Notes: generated by a model from the letters alone, not told the origin. A stretch of 49,088 bases of DNA from JAXHTH01 sp034211115 (GCA_034211115.1 JAXHTH010000113.1:1-49088), one strand, 5' to 3'; positions 26,007 to 35,795 are shown, counted from the first letter of the stretch. Numbers and translations are program-made.

Positions 26007-26630
26007 TTACACCGCCTCGAAGCGCTGGGCGACGGCGGACCAGTCCACCACGTTCCACCACGCGGCGATGTAGTCCGGGCGACGGTTCTGGTAGTTCAGG
26101 TAATAGGCGTGCTCCCACACGTCCAGGCCCAGGATCGGGGTGCATTCGCAGGCGGTGAATCCCTTCATCAGCGGGTTGTCCTGGTTGGGGGTGGAGCAGA
26201 TGCACAGGGAGCCGTCGCTGCGCACGCCCAGCCAGGCCCAGCCGGACCCGAAGCGGGTCGCGGCGGTGGTGCTGAACTGCTCCTTCATGGCCCCGAATGA
26301 TCCGAAGCCGCTCTTGATGGCGCCGTCGAGGGAGCCGGACGGCTCGCCGCCGCCCGAGCCGCTCATGCTCGTCCAGAACAGGCTGTGGTTGTAGTGTCCG
26401 CCGCCGTTGTTGCGCACCGCGGTGCGGATGTCCTCGGGAACATTCTCGAGCCCGGTGCAGAGTTCCTCGATGGACATGGCCTCCAGATCGGGCTTGCCCT
26501 TGATGGCGTCGTTGAGCTTGCTCACGTAGCCACCGTGGTGCTTCCCGTGGTGGATCTCCATCGTCTTTGCATCGATGGACGGCTCCAGGGCGTCAAAGGC
26601 ATAGGGAAGATCGGGCAGTTGGAAGGCCAT
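26007..26630 (-). CDS. sodA: Superoxide dismutase, Mn-type of the Fe/Mn family
   Basis: 207 residues; dismutates superoxide to oxygen and hydrogen peroxide. Metal ligands H27 (EIHHGKHH), H82 (GGHYNHSLFW), D170 and H174 (LDVWEHAYYL) are all present. Gln150 in STPNQDNPL marks the manganese-type active site. Four extra cysteines (C143, C145 and C161, C163 in CIC and CEC) flank this loop. The ATG at 26628-26630 was chosen over an upstream ATG because AGGAG lies six bases before it and the family begins at this point. No signal peptide, so cytoplasmic. A minus-strand terminator follows. Confidence 0.95.
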   Translation of the reverse strand: MAFQLPDLPYAFDALEPSIDAKTMEIHHGKHHGGYVSKLNDAIKGKPDLEAMSIEELCTGLENVPEDIRTAVRNNGGGHYNHSLFWTSMSGSGGGEPSGSLDGAIKSGFGSFGAMKEQFSTTAATRFGSGWAWLGVRSDGSLCICSTPNQDNPLMKGFTACECTPILGLDVWEHAYYLNYQNRRPDYIAAWWNVVDWSAVAQRFEAV

Positions 26631-27056
26631 GGCAGGCTCCTTTCTGGTCGGGGACACGATCAAGGGCGGACATCCACACCCGCAGCCCCGGGGAGCGGCC
26701 GATCCCGTCGGACGGGGACAACCATAGCACCAAAGAGTCGGACAATCATCTGAGCCAACAGACGGGCGCCGCGGGGAAGGGGCCGGACCGGGGTACGGGA
26801 TGGTCCGGAATAGGCCGCCGGGCGGCGGGAATCGGTCACAGGAGAGGGCGTGCGATGGCCGATATCAGGAGAGCCCGGCCCCCGGAACTCCGGCCCGGGC
26901 CCTCGGGCCCCCGGAATCGGGTCCGCGCCGGCCGTCGGTCAAACGCCGGCCGCGGGCGCGAGGCCGCACGCGGCATGCGGCGGCGTGGCGGGGCGGGCAG
27001 TGGTACGATTCGGGCCGGCCCGGCCCGCCTGTCGAGATACGCGTGGGAGGCGCAAC
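26631..27056. other. Intergenic, divergent promoter region
   Basis: About 425 bases between the divergent SOD and membrane-protein genes. No gene or repeat recognised. Confidence 0.4.
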
Positions 27057-28751
27057 GTGGCTGATCCTCAGAAGCGCATCGTGGTGGACGGCATCGACTT
27101 CGCCGGCGTGTTCTACTTCCCCCGAATCCTGCGGTCGGTCACCTCGGCGATGCAGCCGCCGCGACTGATCGTCGCCCTTCTGATGGTCGTCCTCCTCGTC
27201 GTGTTCGGGCGGGTGTGGGACGCGAACACGGAGGCGAACATCTCCCCGGACGGCCTGCTCGCCGGCGAATGGACCGCCCTCGAGAAGCAGCAGGTCAAGA
27301 CCCTCCTCTGGGAGAAGGTGCGCGCGTACGGCGTCTCCGAGCAGAACCTGCCCCCGGAAGGGAGCTGGCTCGATGCGCGCGAGGTGCTCGGGCTCATCGA
27401 GAGGGCGTACCGCCACCAGCGCCAGCAGCCGGGCGTGGGGGCGAGGGGAGACGGCGATGCCGGCCCCGGCCTGCCACCGGAGCAGATCCAGGCACGGGAT
27501 GCCCGGTTCCTCGCCGATCGCACAGCGATTCAGCGCGTCGCGCCCAAGGGGGTGTTCGCCGCCCTGGCCGGGGATGTCACCGACTGCTTCCAGCGCACGG
27601 TGAAGGCCGTCATCTATCTGCGCCCCCAGCTCGCCTTCGATGCCTGGAGCGACCTGTTCATCCGCCTGCCTCTCGAGCTGTGGCGGCAGGAGCGCGTGTT
27701 CACCATCGCCTACGGTATCTTCTTCCTGATCGTGATGGCGGTGGGGGGCGGGGCGCTGTCGCGCATGGCCGCCTGCGACCTCGCCGGGCAGGAGCGGCTC
27801 CGCGTGCGCGATGCGTTCGACTTCTCGCTGGGCAACTGGGTGAAGCTGGTGTTGACGCCGCTGTTGCCGCTGATCATCGCGGCGGTGTTGACGGTGATCA
27901 TCATCCTGCTGGGCCTGTTCATGGCGCCGTGGCTGGATCTCGCGGGCGGGCTGCTGTACGGGGTGGCGATGGTGCTGGGGTTCGTGCTCGCCTTCACGCT
28001 GCTCGCCTACGCGGTGGGCTTCCCGATGCTGCTGCCCGCGGTGGCGTGCGAGAACTGCGATCCGGCCGACGCCCAGCAGCGGGCGTTCGCCTACGTGCTC
28101 AAGCGGCCCCTGCACCTGGTGGGGTACGTGCTCATCGCGCTGATCGGCCTGGCGCTGGGGTATGTGGTGGTGGCGCTGGTGGCGGCGACGATGATGAACT
28201 TCACCGCATCGCTGTTCGGGGCGTTCACGGGCAACTCCGCCATGTCCGGGGCGGGCGGGTTCGGCCTCTTCGATCTCGCCCCGCAGTCGCCGGGCGAGAT
28301 CCACGAATCGTGGCACAACAGTTGGGCCGCGGCGATGATCTTCTTCTGGCAGCGCGTGGTGATCGATCTCGTCGTCGCCTACGTCATCGCGTACCTGTTC
28401 ACGGCGTCGACGGCGCTGTACCTGCTCATGCGCCGGGCGTGCGACGGTCAGGACATCGAGGAGATCTGGGTGCCGGGCCTCACGCCGGGCACGCTCGTCC
28501 CGCTGCCGCGCCCGCACGTGCAGCCGTCCGCGGGGGGCGCACAGGCATCGGGACCGCCGGGGGCGCGCAAGCCCGACGTGGCCGAACGGGTCATCACCGG
28601 CGCGATGCGCACCGCCACCACCGTGCGCTTCGGCAGCGACGACGCGACCGACGAGGAGTCGGGCGGCGAAGAGGCCGATGCCGCCGGGAAGGACGAAGCG
28701 GCGCGGCGGGATCCCGACGAAGACCCGCACGCGGATCGCCGCGAGGAGTGA
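27057..28751 (+). CDS. Multi-pass membrane protein of unknown function
   Basis: 564 residues starting at the GTG at 27057, with GGAGG six bases upstream. One hydrophobic segment near residue 45 (LIVALLMVVLLVVFG), a soluble loop of ~150 residues, then about six more (IAYGIFFLIVMAVGGGAL; LLPLIIAAVLTVIIILLGLF; LLYGVAMVLGFVLAFTLLAYA; LVGYVLIALIGLALGYVVV; VVIDLVVAYVIAYLFTASTA). The ~90-residue C-terminus is Pro/Gly and then Asp/Glu-rich and probably cytoplasmic. I recognise no family; it resembles uncharacterised integral membrane proteins of planctomycetes. Confidence 0.75.
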   Translation: MADPQKRIVVDGIDFAGVFYFPRILRSVTSAMQPPRLIVALLMVVLLVVFGRVWDANTEANISPDGLLAGEWTALEKQQVKTLLWEKVRAYGVSEQNLPPEGSWLDAREVLGLIERAYRHQRQQPGVGARGDGDAGPGLPPEQIQARDARFLADRTAIQRVAPKGVFAALAGDVTDCFQRTVKAVIYLRPQLAFDAWSDLFIRLPLELWRQERVFTIAYGIFFLIVMAVGGGALSRMAACDLAGQERLRVRDAFDFSLGNWVKLVLTPLLPLIIAAVLTVIIILLGLFMAPWLDLAGGLLYGVAMVLGFVLAFTLLAYAVGFPMLLPAVACENCDPADAQQRAFAYVLKRPLHLVGYVLIALIGLALGYVVVALVAATMMNFTASLFGAFTGNSAMSGAGGFGLFDLAPQSPGEIHESWHNSWAAAMIFFWQRVVIDLVVAYVIAYLFTASTALYLLMRRACDGQDIEEIWVPGLTPGTLVPLPRPHVQPSAGGAQASGPPGARKPDVAERVITGAMRTATTVRFGSDDATDEESGGEEADAAGKDEAARRDPDEDPHADRREE

Positions 28752-28865
28752 CCGATCCGGCCGTTGATGGGCCGCGGCGGGCGCGCGGACAACGGCCCGG
28801 CCCGGCGGCGCCGCGGCCCCGACGAGCCGGTGATCGCCTCGACCCCCGGCCATCCCCCCCACGAT

Positions 28866-29408
28866 CTACTTGATCTGGAAGATGGACTGCGTGCGCAGGA
28901 CGAGTCCGCAGTCGCTGCGGAGGTGATAGGCCTGCACGTGCACCTCGTCGCCGTACCGCTGGCGGTCGATCAGGGAGAGGTTGGGCTTGCCGATCTCGTC
29001 GGACCAGACGGACATGAGGCATTCCTCTTCCCGGCCGTGCTCCATCATCTCGTTGTAGGTGCTGAGATAGAGATGGTCGGTGAGGGTTTCCGTCTGCATG
29101 GAGGTCATGTAGACGAGCCGTTCGGCAAAGTCGGCCTCGTGATCGCGCTCCCCGGCGCAGGGCAGGGTGATGACGTGCCCGCGTTCGGGAAGGTGCTCGA
29201 GTTCTTCGGAGACGATTTCGCTGACGCAGAGGTTCTGGTGTTCGAAGCGGAGGGCGTGTCCGCCGCGGAAGACCCAGGCCTCGAAGTCATATTCTCCGTG
29301 CGCGATACGAAATCGCCCATCGATCTGGAAGAACTCAGGATGCAACGCGCCGCGGTACAGGGCCAGGTTGTAGGCCTGCAGGCTGGTGGTTCTCGATGGC
29401 AGACTCAT
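28866..29408 (-). CDS. DUF2617-like protein
   Basis: 180 residues from the ATG at 29406-29408, with AGGA six bases upstream. The segments LYRGALHPEFFQIDGRFRI, EAWVFRGGHALRFEH and the end GLVLRTQSIFQIK fit my memory of the DUF2617 family of planctomycetes; this was not checked by search. There is no signal peptide, membrane segment or known catalytic motif. Function unknown. It is divergent from the HEAT gene. Confidence 0.6.
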   Translation of the reverse strand: MSLPSRTTSLQAYNLALYRGALHPEFFQIDGRFRIAHGEYDFEAWVFRGGHALRFEHQNLCVSEIVSEELEHLPERGHVITLPCAGERDHEADFAERLVYMTSMQTETLTDHLYLSTYNEMMEHGREEECLMSVWSDEIGKPNLSLIDRQRYGDEVHVQAYHLRSDCGLVLRTQSIFQIK

Positions 29409-29549
29409 GAGCGGTCCTTGGCGACAAAGCCAAATTGAGTCTTTCCCCTCCTCACAGGAAGACGAGCAGCATTGTTGCGGTCCGCTTCCCGAAGGCAATA
29501 ACAAACTGCGAATTTCCTCCACAATGGAGTTTCAGGTCGGCCGCTGCCG

Positions 29550-29577
29550 ATAATATTCGATTTGTTGGGGTATCCAA
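29550..29577 (-). promoter_or_regulatory. Putative promoter of the DUF2617-like gene
   Basis: Minus-strand TTGGAT (29572-29577), 16-bp spacer and TATTAT (29550-29555) in a locally AT-rich stretch about 140 bases before the gene. The -35 match is weak. Confidence 0.3.
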
Positions 29578-29594
29578 GCCCAAAACCACAACAA

Positions 29595-29641
29595 CTGGCA
29601 GCTTTTCCACGGACCCGTCCACGCGGTGGAGAAGCTGCCGG
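29595..29641 (+). promoter_or_regulatory. 5' leader hairpin of the HEAT-repeat gene
   Basis: ggcagcttttccac (29597-29610) pairs with gtggagaagctgcc (29626-29639) with one wobble, extendable by two pairs, around a 15-base loop. The 3' arm ends 8-10 bases before the ATG at 29649 and occludes the region where a ribosome site must lie, so it could repress translation until melted or bound. Confidence 0.45.
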
Positions 29642-29648
29642 TGGGGCG

Positions 29649-31547
29649 ATGAGGCTCGAGCCGCCCATGCCTGCGCCGATGAAGAACCTGAAGCTGCTGA
29701 AACGGGTCGAGCCGGCCTCGGCGGGGGCGATTCTCGCCGCCGCCATCCCCTGCGCCGCACCCGAAGAGCTCGTCTCCCTGGCCCGTGCCGCCTGCGAGAC
29801 GGGGCATCACGCCGCCATCGCGGCCGTCCTGAGGGTGCTCCATCGGCTGGGCGGCGAGGGCCCGGACCAGGCGCTTCGCCACGCCCCCTCCGGCCCGCTT
29901 CAGGAGGCCGTCCGGCGCGCCCTGACCCGGCCGGACCGGCAGACGATCGAGAACGCGATCGCCGTGATCGAGAGGCGGGGCGATGCGGGCCTCGCCCACC
30001 ACCTTGTCGATCTGCTGATGCCGATCGAGGAGCGGGACGACATCCCCCAACGGGCGGCGGAGGCCCTGCTCGCAATCACCGAGGCGACGATCGGCCGCAC
30101 GGGCCGGAGGATCGCCGATCGCGGGGCGATGGCGAGGCTCGATGACGCCCTCGCGGCCGCCGGCCGCGGGTATCGTGGGCACCGCCGGGATGCGGTGCTG
30201 CTGTCGCTGGCGCTCGCCGCCGCGCGACCCGGGCCGGCCGTGCGCCGGTTGCTGGAGGAAGAGGATCATCCCGCGATCCTGGCCCTGCGCGGCGTGGCGG
30301 ACGATGTTCGCGACCCGCGAGTGAGCGGCAACCTGATCCGCTGGCTGGGAGTCGAGCCGTTGGCCGGTCCGGCGGCCCGGCGCCTGCACCGTCTGGAGGG
30401 CCTGGAAAGATGGGGTGAGGCGCTGCGCGACGGTCATCTGCTGCTCTCGCCCCGCCGTCGTCGCCGGCTGTGGCGGGCGGATCGGCCCCTGCAATGCATG
30501 CCCTCGCATGCCCAGGCGTCGGCGCTGCCGCCGCGCGCCCAGATCTGGACGCCGGTCCTTGTCGGCGGGCTGGACCTCTCGGCGCATGCGCGTCTCCAGC
30601 GTCTGTCGGACATGGTCGCTCTGCCTTCGCCGACCGCGCGGCTGCGGGCGGTGCTCATCCTTCTCGGGCGGCAGGGTGAGCGGGCGATGGAGGGACTGGC
30701 CGCGTTCTGCTTCGATCGTGATGCCGCGGTGGCCCGGCTCGCGTCGCAGCGCTTCCTCGCCGGAGAAGCGACGACCGAGCCCGGGCTGATGACGAAGCTG
30801 GCCCGCTCCGAACATGCGGCCGTTTCTCGCCGTGCTGCGGCGAACGCGGCTCGATCGAGCGTCGCCGGCTTTTTCCGGCACTGGCGCCGCATGAGCGATA
30901 CGCAGCGGCGGTCGGCGGCGTGGTGTCTGCTCGCCGCGGGTCGGCCGCGGTTCGTGGCCGGCCTGCGGGCCGTCCTCCGCGAGGCCGACCCGGACGATCG
31001 GCTCGAGGCGATCCGCCTCGTCCGGCGCCTGCGTCTGGCCGACGATCTGGTCGGGGAGCTCATCGAGCTGGCGGGGTCTGAATCGGCCCGCGTGGCGTCG
31101 GCCGCCGTGGCGGCGCTGCCCGTCGGGCCCGACCGTCGCGGGATCGAGGCCTTGCTGACCGCGCTGCGGCACGAGGATGCACGGGTCCGCGCCAACGCGA
31201 TCGAACGGCTCGCCCGGCTCGGGCGGTCCGAGAGTCTCGATGTCATCTCGCACCTGAGCGGGTGCGATGAGAACCGCCCGCGCGCGAATGCGATCCGCGC
31301 CGTGCTCCGCGGCGATCGGCGGCGGGGAGTGGCCGATCTTCGCCGTATGTTGGCGGATTCGAGGCCGCTGCACCGCGTCAGCGCCGTCTGGGTCGCCCGC
31401 GCGGGGAGCGTCATCGAGGTGGCGCCGGAGCTGCATCGGCTGGCCGGGGAGGAGCGCCTGCCGGAGATCCGGACCCGCGCGCAGGCCGCGATGCGCTGGC
31501 TGGGGCGGTCGAGGTCGCCGCGGCGGCCGGAGGGAGCGGCGCGATGA
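29649..31547 (+). CDS. HEAT-repeat protein
   Basis: 632 residues, almost entirely alpha-helical with Arg/Ala/Leu-rich repeats such as LVSLARAACETGHHAAIAAVL, DAAVARLASQRFLAGEAT, LRHEDARVRANAIERLARLG and DSRPLHRVSAVWVAR, typical of HEAT scaffolds. No signal peptide is seen, so probably cytoplasmic. The ATG at 29649 was chosen; later in-frame ATGs (29667, 29679) are possible. A long open frame on the opposite strand is a codon-bias shadow. The stop overlaps the start of the next gene (ATGA), indicating a coupled pair. Confidence 0.72.
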   Translation: MRLEPPMPAPMKNLKLLKRVEPASAGAILAAAIPCAAPEELVSLARAACETGHHAAIAAVLRVLHRLGGEGPDQALRHAPSGPLQEAVRRALTRPDRQTIENAIAVIERRGDAGLAHHLVDLLMPIEERDDIPQRAAEALLAITEATIGRTGRRIADRGAMARLDDALAAAGRGYRGHRRDAVLLSLALAAARPGPAVRRLLEEEDHPAILALRGVADDVRDPRVSGNLIRWLGVEPLAGPAARRLHRLEGLERWGEALRDGHLLLSPRRRRRLWRADRPLQCMPSHAQASALPPRAQIWTPVLVGGLDLSAHARLQRLSDMVALPSPTARLRAVLILLGRQGERAMEGLAAFCFDRDAAVARLASQRFLAGEATTEPGLMTKLARSEHAAVSRRAAANAARSSVAGFFRHWRRMSDTQRRSAAWCLLAAGRPRFVAGLRAVLREADPDDRLEAIRLVRRLRLADDLVGELIELAGSESARVASAAVAALPVGPDRRGIEALLTALRHEDARVRANAIERLARLGRSESLDVISHLSGCDENRPRANAIRAVLRGDRRRGVADLRRMLADSRPLHRVSAVWVARAGSVIEVAPELHRLAGEERLPEIRTRAQAAMRWLGRSRSPRRPEGAAR

Positions 31548-31963
31548 TGATGATGATCGTCCATGCCACGCGTGCACTGCCCGCGATGACACCGGCCGAC
31601 CGGGAGTTCCTCGACGGGATCGGTGGTGCCGCGGATGCCCGTTCGGGCCTGAGCGATTCGACGATGTGGGCGATCGCGCTGGCCGGCGCAGGCGCGCTGG
31701 TCCTGGCCTGGATCATCGTCGCGGCGATCCGACGCGACCGGGCGCGGCACGGCCCGGCGGTGCGGCTCATCGCACGCGGGCTGGGGCTCCGCGGAACCCA
31801 GCTCCGGCTTCTCCGCGAGGTGGCCCGCGCGGCCGGCGTGCGCGAGGTCGGCAGCCTGCTCGTCAGCCGCGGCTGTTTCGACCGGGCGGTTGAGCGTTAC
31901 GTCGCCCGCCACGGCCGTGCCCCGCAGCTCGCAGCGATCCGGCGGACGATCTTCGACGACTGA
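31544..31963 (+). CDS. Small membrane protein coupled to the HEAT gene
   Basis: 139 residues with one membrane segment (MWAIALAGAGALVLAWIIVAAI, ~41-62) and a cytoplasmic tail of helices (LIARGLGLRGTQLRLLREV; LLVSRGCFDRAVERYVARHG). The start codon lies in a run of four ATG codons that overlaps the HEAT stop. I do not recognise a characterised family; the operon suggests it anchors or recruits the HEAT protein to the membrane (inference). Confidence 0.65.
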   Translation: MMMMIVHATRALPAMTPADREFLDGIGGAADARSGLSDSTMWAIALAGAGALVLAWIIVAAIRRDRARHGPAVRLIARGLGLRGTQLRLLREVARAAGVREVGSLLVSRGCFDRAVERYVARHGRAPQLAAIRRTIFDD

Positions 31964-32151
31964 TCGTGCGCCATCGACTCCTGCCACATGACCGGCTGGG
32001 CGAACGCATCAGACCCACCGCGCGCCGAGAGCTCATGTGAGTCCAGCGCACCCGGTGCTGAGGACAGCCCGGCTCGCCGTGGTCCGTGGCTGCGTGGCTT
32101 TGTGCCTCCGTCGCTTCGTCGTTGGTCGAGGTCCCCTACACTGCCCCGCTC

Positions 32152-33165
32152 ATGGCGTTTCTCGAAGATCATCTGGGCGAGCTGGCCGCGTTGGGGGCGG
32201 CGATGTGCTGGGTGTTCACCTCGCTGTCCTTCGCCGCCGCCGGACGGCGCATCGGCTCCCTGGCCGTCAACTTCATCCGCATCTTCCTCGCCCTCGGGGT
32301 GCTGATGTGCATCAACCGGATTCTGTTCGGCCATTTCCTGCCGCCGATCGGCGAGCGGAGCCTGGTCCTGCTCGCCGCGTCGGGGTTCATCGGGCTCGCC
32401 ATCGGCGATCAGTTTCTGTTCACATCGTTCGTGGACGTGGGGCCGCGGATCGCGATGCTGCTGATGACCGCCGCCCCTCCGGTGGCGGCGCTGCTGGCCT
32501 GGCCGCTTCTGGATGAGCCGCTGGGGTGGGTGCCGGTTCTCGGCATCGCCGTCACGCTCATCGGCATCGCGTGGGTGGTGCTCGAGCGGCCCGAGCCCAC
32601 GCGCGTTCGCCCCGACGTGCAGCGCCATCGCGTGCGCGGCGTGATCTTCGGCGCCCTGGGCGGCGTCTGCCAGGCCGTCGGGCTCATCCTCTCCAAGCTC
32701 GGGATGGGGCACATCCCCGGCGCGGACATGGAGCGCATCGATCCCTGGACGGTCACGCTCTATCGCATGCTCTTCGGCGCCGTCGGCGTGAGCGTGCTCG
32801 TCGCCATCGCGCGCATGACCCGCGGCGGGAAGCGCGTCGAGGCGTCAATCGAAGTCAGCGCCGAGGCGCCGCGCCTGCCCGATCGCGGCGATCGCCGCAG
32901 CGCGGGCACGCTGGCGTTCGCGATGCTGATGGTGTGCGTGGGGGTGACGTTCGGCCCGGTGGTGGGGGTGTGGAACTCGATGGTGGCGGTGGATCGGGCG
33001 GAGGCGGGGATCGCCGCCACCCTCATGGCGATGACGCCCGTGTTCATCCTGCCGTTCGCGGTGTGGCTGGAGAAGGAACGGATAAGCTGGCGGGCGGCGA
33101 TCGGCGCGCTCATCGCCGTGGCCGGAGTCGCCATCCTCGCCCTCGCCAACGGCGGGGGATCGTGA
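32152..33165 (+). CDS. EamA/DMT-family transporter
   Basis: 337 residues with ten predicted membrane segments in two EamA halves: the first around LAALGAAMCWVFTSLSFAAAG through VLGIAVTLIGIAWVVLE, the second from GVIFGALGGVCQAVGLILSK through AAIGALIAVAGVAILALA. The halves are joined by a charged loop and split by an inserted hydrophilic segment (~residues 235-265). Likely exports or imports a metabolite; substrate unknown. The ATG at 32152 begins at the first helix. Confidence 0.85.
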   Translation: MAFLEDHLGELAALGAAMCWVFTSLSFAAAGRRIGSLAVNFIRIFLALGVLMCINRILFGHFLPPIGERSLVLLAASGFIGLAIGDQFLFTSFVDVGPRIAMLLMTAAPPVAALLAWPLLDEPLGWVPVLGIAVTLIGIAWVVLERPEPTRVRPDVQRHRVRGVIFGALGGVCQAVGLILSKLGMGHIPGADMERIDPWTVTLYRMLFGAVGVSVLVAIARMTRGGKRVEASIEVSAEAPRLPDRGDRRSAGTLAFAMLMVCVGVTFGPVVGVWNSMVAVDRAEAGIAATLMAMTPVFILPFAVWLEKERISWRAAIGALIAVAGVAILALANGGGS

Positions 33166-33263
33166 GCGCCGCGGCGCGGCGGATGAACCTGTCGGCTTCC
33201 GGCGGTTGGGCTTCGGCGTTCCGGTGTCTTTGACGTGTTGACGTTTCGGCGTTTTGACGTTTC

Positions 33264-35795
33264 CTACGGGCAGTCTCCCCAGTCGGCGAGGAGCGCGAGG
33301 AGGTCGGCGGTGTCCGTGTCGCCGTCGCCGTCCACATCGCCATCGGGCGTGCCCCACGCGCCGAGCAGGAACAACAGATCGGCGGTATCGACATCGCCAT
33401 CGCCGTCGAAGTCGGCCGGGCATTCGGGCGAGGTGGGGATGCCCCAGATCTCGATGTCGTCGATGTTCCAGCCGGAGTACGCCCACGCCCCGCTGTCGAC
33501 CCGGTGACCCCAGCGGACGTAGACCGTCGGCTCGCCGTCCGCGAGTTCGGCGATGTCGTAGCTGTGCTGCGACCAGGCGTTCTCGGCGATCTCGCTGTCG
33601 CCGTTGCTCCAGATCTCCGTCCAGTTCACGCCGTCGCTTGAAACGTCGACTGTCTGATAGACGAAGGGCTGATAGTCGCAGTTGAGCCAGCGCTGAAAGC
33701 GCAGGCTGACGTCGTACAGCATCGAGCAGTCGAAGGCGTTGGAGGTGAGGTGGTAGGGCCCGCCGATGTCGGTCGAGTAATCGCCGTCCAGGTTGATGCC
33801 GTATACGTTGGCGCCGGTCGCGCCGCCGGTGGGATCGGGCTCGCCATGCGAGTTTCCGCCGCCGCCGGTGGGCTGTCCGAACGCCCATTCACCTTCCGTC
33901 ATCCATCCCGGGTTCGAATCGAGATTGACGACATGCACCGGTTCCGGCGTGCCGACGGTCAGGCCGACGAGGCGGGTCGTGTCGCCGTCGTGGTCCGTGT
34001 GGTTGATAAACTCGATGACGTCCTCGTAGTACCCGTTGGGGAGGCTTTCGGCCAGATCGTTGACGGAGACGATCACATCGATGCTCTCGCCGGGATCGAG
34101 CGTTCCGCCGGTGTTGTCCAGGTCGAGCCAGTCGGCGGTCTTCGAGGCCGACCACGACAGCGGCTCGTCAAGCTGGTTGAGCACGGTGTAGGTCTTGCTC
34201 GCGGGGGTGAACGGACCGCCGTTGGGGCCTTCCGGATGGAAGCCGGTGCCCGGGCTGACCGCCATGCCGCTGGCGCTGATGTGCGCATCGTACGTATTGA
34301 CGATGCCATACCCCAGCACGTATTCGGGATCGTACGTGCCGTACTGGACGTAGTAATCGGCGGTCGAGAACAGCGCCTCGCGCATCAGGCTCGGCGGCCA
34401 GTCCGGGTGCGCCTGGATCATGCAGGCCACGGCGCAGGCCACGAGGGGCGTCGAGAGTGACGTGCCGCTCGCGGTGGTCAGGCCCTCGTTGCTGTAGGGA
34501 TCGACCGTCCAGGTGTCGGCGCCGCGCGCGAGCAGTTCGGGCTTGACGCGGCCGTCGGCGGTGGGGCCGTCGGAACTGAAGCCGACGATGCTGCCCTCGC
34601 TGGAGACGGCGCCGCAGGTGATGACTTCGAAGGCATCCGCGGGCGCGATCAGGTGCGAGGTGTTCGGGTTCGAGTCGTGGCCTTCATTGCCCGCGGCGGT
34701 GCAGCAGTGCACGCCGGCGTCGGTCGCCGCGTTCACCGCGATCGTGGTCACCGCGGTCTGGCCGTCCAGATCACCCTGCGTATACCAGTCGATGTAGCCG
34801 AGAGATGAGGTGGCCATGTCGCCGCCGTTGGCCTCGATGAACTGAAGGCCCGCGACGTAGTAGTCCTCCTCGGCCGGCACTTCCTGGGACGTGTCCTCAG
34901 TCTTGCAGAGGATGTATGACGCGTCGAACGAACCGCCGACGAGATAGCCCGGGGCGTAGGACGCCAGGCAGCCGAGAATGAGCGTCCCGTGTCGCGACCA
35001 GTCGCTGCCGTCGTGCTCGGGGATCGAGTCGTCATCGACGAAGTCGTATTGAGCGACCACGTCGATCTCGTGTCCCGGCTGGTTGAACGCGTCATGCGTG
35101 TAGGTGAAGCCCGTGTCGAGGATGCCGACGATGACGCCCTCGCCGGTGAAGCCGAGGTCGTGCAGGTTGATGAGGTTGATCTGCTGGAGCTGCTCGCTCG
35201 AATAGCCGTAGTCGAGCGGGAACGGAGGGCCGAGCGGCGCGCCGGCTCGATCCGCGCCGCGCTTCATGTCCTCGGGCTCGATGCCCGCGGATCGCGCGAC
35301 CGGCTGGATCTTCCCGACGAACGGCAGCGCTGTGATCGCATCGATCTGCGCCGCGGTCGCCTCGACGCTCACCGCGTTCAGCCACGTGCTCTGGACGCGA
35401 AGCGAAGCGCCGCTGTTCACGACGGCGTCAACGTATGCCTCGACGAGGGGCAGGTCGCGCGCGTCGAAGAGCGCCCCGCCGCGTGCCGCGTTGTTGCCGC
35501 GCAGCCGTCGTCGCTCGATCGCCCGCTCGTTGTACCCGGCCTCGACGTCCGCGATGGCCCGGTCGTAGTCGCGCTGCGTCTGTACGCCCTTGTCGGCGAA
35601 AAACACCCAGGCCCGATAGGGACCCGGCTGCTCGTCGATGAGCGCTGCCATCGCGCTGGTCAGCTTCGCGCTCGCTGCCGCGGCCGCAGTTGGTCGGGTC
35701 TCGTCGGCCGGGCGGCCGGCGCCGGCCAGGAGCGGCAGCGCAGCGATCAGCCACACCGGGAGAGCGGTGTTGATCCATCGGCGTCGTCGTGACAT
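33264..35795 (-). CDS. Secreted subtilase (S8) with dockerin-type C-terminus
   Basis: 843 residues. Signal peptide (MSRRRRWINTALPVWLIAAL), propeptide-like region to ~200, then a peptidase S8 domain with the triad D227 (GILDTGF), H269 (SRHGT) and S446 (ASGTSLSTP) plus oxyanion N370 (TAAGNEG). A beta-sandwich region follows (~600-780, with an immune-inhibitor-A-like WNIDDIEIWG), then two dockerin calcium loops, DFDGDGDVDTADLLFLLGAW and DVDGDGDTDTADLLALLADW. AGAGG seven bases before the ATG supports the start. It should be an active extracellular serine protease; the dockerin may attach it to a partner or simply bind calcium. Its dockerin DNA is nearly identical to that of the next gene. Confidence 0.92.
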   Translation of the reverse strand: MSRRRRWINTALPVWLIAALPLLAGAGRPADETRPTAAAAASAKLTSAMAALIDEQPGPYRAWVFFADKGVQTQRDYDRAIADVEAGYNERAIERRRLRGNNAARGGALFDARDLPLVEAYVDAVVNSGASLRVQSTWLNAVSVEATAAQIDAITALPFVGKIQPVARSAGIEPEDMKRGADRAGAPLGPPFPLDYGYSSEQLQQINLINLHDLGFTGEGVIVGILDTGFTYTHDAFNQPGHEIDVVAQYDFVDDDSIPEHDGSDWSRHGTLILGCLASYAPGYLVGGSFDASYILCKTEDTSQEVPAEEDYYVAGLQFIEANGGDMATSSLGYIDWYTQGDLDGQTAVTTIAVNAATDAGVHCCTAAGNEGHDSNPNTSHLIAPADAFEVITCGAVSSEGSIVGFSSDGPTADGRVKPELLARGADTWTVDPYSNEGLTTASGTSLSTPLVACAVACMIQAHPDWPPSLMREALFSTADYYVQYGTYDPEYVLGYGIVNTYDAHISASGMAVSPGTGFHPEGPNGGPFTPASKTYTVLNQLDEPLSWSASKTADWLDLDNTGGTLDPGESIDVIVSVNDLAESLPNGYYEDVIEFINHTDHDGDTTRLVGLTVGTPEPVHVVNLDSNPGWMTEGEWAFGQPTGGGGNSHGEPDPTGGATGANVYGINLDGDYSTDIGGPYHLTSNAFDCSMLYDVSLRFQRWLNCDYQPFVYQTVDVSSDGVNWTEIWSNGDSEIAENAWSQHSYDIAELADGEPTVYVRWGHRVDSGAWAYSGWNIDDIEIWGIPTSPECPADFDGDGDVDTADLLFLLGAWGTPDGDVDGDGDTDTADLLALLADWGDCP

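Noticed and set aside
29532..31592. 686-codon open frame antisense to the HEAT gene
   Set aside because: Arg/Pro/Gln-rich antisense product; it would have no promoter or domain, and the sense gene is coupled to the next gene.
33181..33263. ttgacgtttcggcgttttgacgttt as a promoter with repeated -35 boxes
   Set aside because: Low-complexity T/G-rich reiteration between the convergent ends of the EamA and subtilase genes; there is no gene for it to drive.
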